A DNA stretch of 64,000 bases from JBFHIZ01 sp041596215 (GTDB lineage: Bacteria > Bacillota > Clostridia > Lachnospirales > Lachnospiraceae), in contig JBFHIZ010000003.1 in assembly GCA_041596215.1 (NCBI GenBank), forward strand, positions 1 to 64,000, written 5' to 3'. The notes under the pieces are model-generated. The model did no database searches. It had not been told where the DNA came from and saw only the letters and a program-made list of their open reading frames with translations. Each line of letters begins with the position of its first letter. Positions within the stretch are counted from its first letter, which is position 1. Positions 60,121-64,000 of this stretch are shown one piece after another. Both the position numbers and the translations under genes were made by a program.

Positions 60121-61356
60121 TTAGTTATTAATGGAAAGAGAAAGGTATTGTGTGGGTGAATTCAATACGGAATCGATGGCAAAGGCAGCGGCTCCAAGCA
60201 TTGTTAGTTCTTTCTCTGCAGGAAGTAGTTTGATTTTTGGAATGATGGTGTAACTAGATTGCGCTTTTGCTAAGGTATTTTGAATACCACGCATTAATAA
60301 TTCGCCACCAAGACTGATTGCACCACTAATGATAATAATATCTGGATTATAAATGTGAAGTAAGGTAAGAATGCCATGCCCTAAATTTTCCCCACACTCA
60401 AAAACCATATTTGAAGCAAAAGTATCTTTTTGCTTTGCTGCATGAAAAATCGTGTGATAAGAAAAATTAGGATGGTTATGTAATAGGCTATCTGGGTGGT
60501 TTGGAAGGTATTCTTTGGAAATAATTTCAAGAGCTTCAGTACTACAATAAGAATTGATACAACCATGTCCACCGCAACGAGGACAAACTCTGCCATTATA
60601 ATCAATAGAAATATGTCCCAATTCACAAGAACAATTATTAGTACCTGTAAAAACATGACCTTGATCTACTAATCCAACCCCCACTCCGTCATCGCCAATT
60701 ATATTCATAATGATGGTATCTTTTGCATCAGAAGATTCAAACCACCAGTAAGCTAAAGCTCCAGCATCTGCATCGTGCTCGGTAAAAATAGGAAGAGAAG
60801 TATACTTAGCTAATTTTTCTTTTAACGGATAATAAAACCGTTTTTTAGGGTCTAAATTATAAGGGGGAAGTAAAATGGTTCCGGTGTCACGAAAACAAGG
60901 ACCGGGAATTGACATCCCAATAGCTACAATTTCCGGAAATTCAGTACAAAAACTTTGAATACCATTCGCTGCCGCTTGAATTATTTGTTCTATATTATGT
61001 GTAGAAACATTGGGAAAGGGTATGGATATTAGTTTCCCATAGGTATTTCCTAAGAAATCGTAAGGTTGGATCTCTAATCTGCTCCAAGTTAATTTAATTG
61101 CTAGAATTTTATATTTATCATAATTGAAGGAAAGGCCAACGGAACGTCGTCCTTTTTTTCCTTCTGAAAAGCCGGTTTCATAAATTGCATCACACTCCAT
61201 AAGTGAGTGAATGATTTTTGTAATAGAAGGAAGAGTTAATCCAGTCGATTCCCCTAGTTCTGCTCTAGAACAGCCTGGATGTTTAACAATGTAATGCATA
61301 ATATGGGCACGATTTGAGTCTAACAAATCGGCTAAATTTGCTCCTGTTTTTGCCAT
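60121..61356 (-). CDS. ROK-family transcriptional regulator (NagC/XylR type)
   Basis: A 411-aa regulator. The N-terminal winged HTH (about 12-75) contains GCSRAELGESTGLTLPSITKI. The ROK part (about 85-400) has the sugar-kinase-like FTEHDADAGALAYWW, GTNNCSCELGHISIDYNGRVCPRCGGHGCINSYCS region with its zinc-binding CPRCGGHGC at about 259-267, and ISGAISLGG. It is divergent from the aldolase operon and shares a 13-bp motif in both promoter regions, so it probably represses both. The effector is presumably a sugar or sugar phosphate. Confidence 0.93.
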   Translation of the reverse strand: MAKTGANLADLLDSNRAHIMHYIVKHPGCSRAELGESTGLTLPSITKIIHSLMECDAIYETGFSEGKKGRRSVGLSFNYDKYKILAIKLTWSRLEIQPYDFLGNTYGKLISIPFPNVSTHNIEQIIQAAANGIQSFCTEFPEIVAIGMSIPGPCFRDTGTILLPPYNLDPKKRFYYPLKEKLAKYTSLPIFTEHDADAGALAYWWFESSDAKDTIIMNIIGDDGVGVGLVDQGHVFTGTNNCSCELGHISIDYNGRVCPRCGGHGCINSYCSTEALEIISKEYLPNHPDSLLHNHPNFSYHTIFHAAKQKDTFASNMVFECGENLGHGILTLLHIYNPDIIIISGAISLGGELLMRGIQNTLAKAQSSYTIIPKIKLLPAEKELTMLGAAAFAIDSVLNSPTQYLSLSINN

Positions 61357-61382
61357 AAAAATCTCCTAATCTTAAAATAGAA

Positions 61383-61395
61383 TAGTAATTAACAG
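61383..61395. promoter_or_regulatory. ROK operator candidate 1 (ROK promoter)
   Basis: TAGTAATTAACAG, identical to the copy at 61542. On the minus strand it lies downstream of a TATAAT (61419-61414), a position that fits autorepression. Confidence 0.6.
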
Positions 61396-61507
61396 ACTAA
61401 TCCATTTAATTATATTATAAATTAATGCTGGAACAATTAAAACTGTGAATAATTACCAAAAAAGAAAGGTGAAAACAGTTGAAAACGTCGAAAAAGATAA
61501 AAGTAAT

Positions 61508-61536
61508 TGACATTTAAAATAAATAGAAATATACTG
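61508..61536 (+). promoter_or_regulatory. promoter of the aldolase-kinase-epimerase operon
   Basis: Consensus TTGACA and TATACT are separated by exactly 17 bp, about 55 bp before the aldolase ATG. Confidence 0.88.
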
Positions 61537-61541
61537 TGTTT

Positions 61542-61554
61542 AGTAATTAACAGC
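61542..61554. promoter_or_regulatory. ROK operator candidate 2 (operon promoter)
   Basis: TAGTAATTAACAG, identical to the copy in the ROK promoter. It spans the predicted transcription start of the aldolase operon and overlaps the inverted repeat TTAAC-AGC-GTTAA, a good position for repression. Confidence 0.65.
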
Positions 61555-61590
61555 GTTAATAAATAAAACGAACAGGTTTAGGAGATAAAA

Positions 61591-62445
61591 ATGGGATTGG
61601 TAACTTCGAAAGAAATATTAGAAGATGCTCGGAAAAACGGATATGCAGTTGGAGCATTTAATGTAGAAAATATGGAAATGGTAATGGCTGTGTTAGAAGC
61701 AGCAGAAGAAATCAAAGCACCGGTGATTATGCAGACAACGCCATCTACAGTGAAATATGCAGGCCTTGACTTATATTTAGCAAATGTGAAAGCCGCAGCA
61801 GCAAGAGCCTCCGTTCCCGTAGTTATGCACTTAGACCACGGAAATTCTTTTGCACTTGCAATGGAAGCATATAGAACTGGTTACACCTCAATTATGATTG
61901 ATGGATCAAAACTATCATTTGAAGAAAATGTGGCTTTAACAAAAACAGTGACCGATGCATGTCATCCGGGAAACGTTCCGGTAGAAGGTGAGCTTGGAAA
62001 AGTTGGAGGTAAGGAAGATGATTTAGTAAATGATGATGATAATCCTTATACAGACCCATTAGAAGCAAAAGAATTTGTAGAACGGACACAAGTTGATTCG
62101 CTTGCTGTAGGGGTTGGCACCTCTCATGGCGTATATAAAGGCGTTCCAAAAGTTAATGTAGAATGCTTAAAATCGATTCATGCAGTGGTTAATATCCCAC
62201 TAGTACTTCATGGAACCAGTGGTGTTCCAGACGAACAAGTTCGTGAGTGTGTAAAACATGGAATTTGTAAAGTGAATTATGCTACGGATCTTCGTATTGC
62301 TTATACAAACGGAATAAAAACATACTTAGAAGAAAATCCGAAAGAGATTGATCCAAAGAAATATTCTGCGGTAGGAATGGAAGAAGTAAAAAAATATGTA
62401 ATGCAAAAAATGATGGTTCTTGGAAGTAATGGAAGAGCAAAATAA
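61591..62445 (+). CDS. class II ketose-bisphosphate aldolase (FbaA/GatY/KbaY type)
   Basis: A 284-aa zinc aldolase that splits fructose- or tagatose-type bisphosphates into two trioses. Zinc-site elements are VVMHLDHGNSF (His near 82), EGELGKVGG, GVGTSHGVY (His near 178) and LVLHGTSGVP (His near 206). The length and lack of long insertions match GatY/KbaY and the short bacterial Fba. The choice between fructose- and tagatose-bisphosphate cannot be made by eye. It heads an operon with a PfkB kinase and an epimerase. Confidence 0.92.
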   Translation: MGLVTSKEILEDARKNGYAVGAFNVENMEMVMAVLEAAEEIKAPVIMQTTPSTVKYAGLDLYLANVKAAAARASVPVVMHLDHGNSFALAMEAYRTGYTSIMIDGSKLSFEENVALTKTVTDACHPGNVPVEGELGKVGGKEDDLVNDDDNPYTDPLEAKEFVERTQVDSLAVGVGTSHGVYKGVPKVNVECLKSIHAVVNIPLVLHGTSGVPDEQVRECVKHGICKVNYATDLRIAYTNGIKTYLEENPKEIDPKKYSAVGMEEVKKYVMQKMMVLGSNGRAK

Positions 62446-62462
62446 ACTAGATGGAGAAATAA

Positions 62463-63407
62463 ATGGATGTAATTACAATTGGAGAAATGGTAATCGATTT
62501 TCTTCCAGGAGATGAAGTGGGAAGCTATATAAGAAATGCAGGGGGAGCACCTGCTAATGTGGCAATCGCAATTGCAAGAAATGGACTTGAAACAGGAATG
62601 TATTGCAAGGTAGGAAATGATGATTTTGGAAAGTTTTTAATAGAAACGCTTTTAGAAAATGGAGTAAAACCATTATCACCAAAACTAACAGATGAAGCAA
62701 CGACGACGATGGCATTTGTTTCTTTAAATGAAGAGAATGATAGAAGTTTCACATTTGCACGAAAACCAGGTGCAGATATGATGTTAGATAAAAAGGAAAT
62801 TAAAGAAGAAGATTTAAAAAATTGTAAATTAATCCAAGCTGGATCCTGTTCGTTATCTGCAGGAAAAGCAGTGGAAGCAACAGAATATGCAATGGAAAAA
62901 GCACATGATCTTGGGAAATTAGTTGGTTTTGATATTAACTATCGCAATTTAATGTGGAAGGATGATAAGGAAGCTTGCACGAAAAAAGTATTATCGATAT
63001 TAAAGTATGTGGATTTATTAAAACTTTCGGAAGAAGAGATCGATATGGTCGGCGGCTATACAAACATATTACCTATTATGAAAGAATATGATATTCCGGT
63101 TGTTATCTTGACAAAAGGAAGCGAGGGAAGTGAATTATTTTATAAAGGTACTTCTCATAGGATTTCTGGATTTAAAGTGGATAATGTAGCGGACACAACG
63201 GGTGCGGGAGACGCATTTTGGGGAGGATTTCTTTCAAGTATATTATTTCAAGGGATTTCAAAACAGAACGAATTGGAACTAGAAATTTTAAAAAACGCAG
63301 TGGTCTATGGAAATGCAAGCGGTTCTTTAGCAGTTAGAGAAAAAGGTGCAATTAAATCTCTTCCGACAAGAAAAAAAATAGAACACTTTTTGCAGGAGAA
63401 TAAATAA
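62463..63407 (+). CDS. PfkB-family sugar kinase (fructokinase-like)
   Basis: A 314-aa ribokinase-fold kinase. Signature 1 is RNAGGAPANVAIAIARNG (about 24-41); signature 2 is DTTGAGDAFWGGFLSSIL (about 241-258) with the catalytic Asp. It lacks obvious 6-phosphofructokinase-type features, so a ketose such as fructose is the likely substrate. It is 17 bp after the aldolase gene, making a phosphorylate-then-cleave pathway with an epimerase next. Confidence 0.9.
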   Translation: MDVITIGEMVIDFLPGDEVGSYIRNAGGAPANVAIAIARNGLETGMYCKVGNDDFGKFLIETLLENGVKPLSPKLTDEATTTMAFVSLNEENDRSFTFARKPGADMMLDKKEIKEEDLKNCKLIQAGSCSLSAGKAVEATEYAMEKAHDLGKLVGFDINYRNLMWKDDKEACTKKVLSILKYVDLLKLSEEEIDMVGGYTNILPIMKEYDIPVVILTKGSEGSELFYKGTSHRISGFKVDNVADTTGAGDAFWGGFLSSILFQGISKQNELELEILKNAVVYGNASGSLAVREKGAIKSLPTRKKIEHFLQENK

Positions 63408-63408
63408 T

Positions 63409-64000
63409 ATGAAAGAAAATGTTTGGAAAAAGTTTTGTCATATATCCCCATCTTTGATCACGTTAGATATGTGCAATCTTGAGGGACAATGTAAGTTGAT
63501 CGAAGATTCTGGGTTGGAAATGTTACATGTAGACATTTTGGATGGTTACTTTAGTCCAAGTATGCCATTGGGATTAGAAACAGTAAAACAACTTCGAAAA
63601 AAAACAAATTTGGAATTTGAAGCACATCTTATGGTAAAAGACCCTCAGTTTTTTGTTGATGAGTTGATTGAAGCGGGTGTTTCCCAAATTGTATTTCACA
63701 TGGAAACCTGTGAACATATAGATGGCATGCTAAATTATATCCATAGTAGAGGCGTAAGAGCTGGGGTGGCGCTAAAACCATCGACTTCACTATGCGAATT
63801 AGAGTATATACTTGATAAATGTGACGCAGTATTGCTTATGTTAATTAATCCGGGTTATGCACAGGTAAAAGGCGAAGCACAAGTAACCTATTCAGCAAAG
63901 AAAATTCATGATTTGCATGAAATGATTGTAGCAAGGAAATTAGATACAAAGGTGATTTTAGATGGTCGTATATCAACGGAAAATATAAGAACTAGTGGGA
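63409..64000 (+). CDS. ribulose/allulose-phosphate 3-epimerase family protein, truncated by window end
   Basis: An incomplete frame of about 197 codons that runs off the window. It opens MKENVWKKFCHISPSLITLD and shows the TIM-barrel epimerase motifs HVDILDGYFSPSMPLG, FEAHLMVKDPQ, VALKPSTSL, LLMLINPGYA and VILDGRIS. Conserved metal-site residues (His and Asp of HVDILDG, His of AHLMV, Asp of ILDGR) are in place. AGGAG precedes the ATG, two bases after the kinase stop. The context of a ketose kinase and aldolase suggests an allulose- or similar ketose-6-phosphate epimerase rather than the housekeeping Rpe. Confidence 0.88.
   Translation, partial: MKENVWKKFCHISPSLITLDMCNLEGQCKLIEDSGLEMLHVDILDGYFSPSMPLGLETVKQLRKKTNLEFEAHLMVKDPQFFVDELIEAGVSQIVFHMETCEHIDGMLNYIHSRGVRAGVALKPSTSLCELEYILDKCDAVLLMLINPGYAQVKGEAQVTYSAKKIHDLHEMIVARKLDTKVILDGRISTENIRTSG

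Overview
The window is AT-rich, gene-dense DNA from a low-G+C Gram-positive anaerobe, most likely a Lachnospiraceae-type member of the Clostridia. This rests on the Firmicutes order hup-rqcP-divIC-tilS-hpt-ftsH, a T-box leader on proS, acetate kinase, DUF5685 and VanW proteins, the YhaO/YhaN and YhaM proteins, MutS2, frequent TTG/GTG starts behind strong AGGAGG sites, and tRNA genes without an encoded CCA. Most genes lie on the + strand. All family assignments come from reading motifs; no database search was run.

Layout. 1-2.6 kb: adenosine/SAH deaminase and adenosylhomocysteinase. 2.7-4.8 kb: sensor kinase and OmpR-type regulator. 4.9-8 kb: T-box leader, proS and ackA. 8-16.3 kb: cca, a PEGA lipoprotein, mazG, then hup-rqcP-divIC-tilS-hpt-ftsH without yabP, yabQ or spoIIE. 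16.3-19 kb: a structured intergenic RNA candidate, a GH13 amylase, tRNA-Tyr and tRNA-Leu, and a 105-bp direct repeat. 19-28 kb: an EAL phosphodiesterase with an HDOD protein, an FAD oxidoreductase, and a YhaO/YhaN-like nuclease/ATPase pair. 28-30.2 kb: PaaK-like ligase, ACT protein and tRNA-Phe-Gly-Gly. 30.4-36 kb: flavodoxin, zinc-ribbon membrane protein, DUF5685 protein, J-domain protein, a small acidic protein, galK and galT. 36-42.7 kb: nth, a DEDDh exonuclease, a divergent membrane protein facing a tiny ORF, VanW, AIR-synthase-like protein, Lrp regulator, aminotransferase and trmL. 42.7-51.2 kb: a second two-component system and mutS2 (minus strand), then an HtrA-like protein that has lost its catalytic triad, yhaM and rlmD.

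From 51.2 to about 59.9 kb the content is accessory: a HigBA-type toxin-antitoxin pair, a WYL regulator beside a GyrI-like protein with a 17-bp-arm palindrome between them, a GNAT-YoaP fusion, about 0.8 kb of non-coding DNA, two unrecognised proteins, a STAND/LuxR regulator and an MDR oxidoreductase. The non-coding stretch holds a diverged copy of the last codons of rlmD, which suggests insertion of an element at the rlmD 3' end. The window closes with a ROK regulator divergent from an aldolase / PfkB kinase / epimerase operon. Both promoter regions carry the same 13-bp motif, probably the ROK operator. The epimerase runs off the window end.

The most notable items are the rlmD 3'-end footprint, the HtrA pseudoprotease, the ROK operator pair, the structured RNA before the amylase gene, the WYL/GyrI palindrome and the J-protein/DUF5685 cluster. 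I found no CRISPR array, prophage, rRNA operon or complete insertion sequence.
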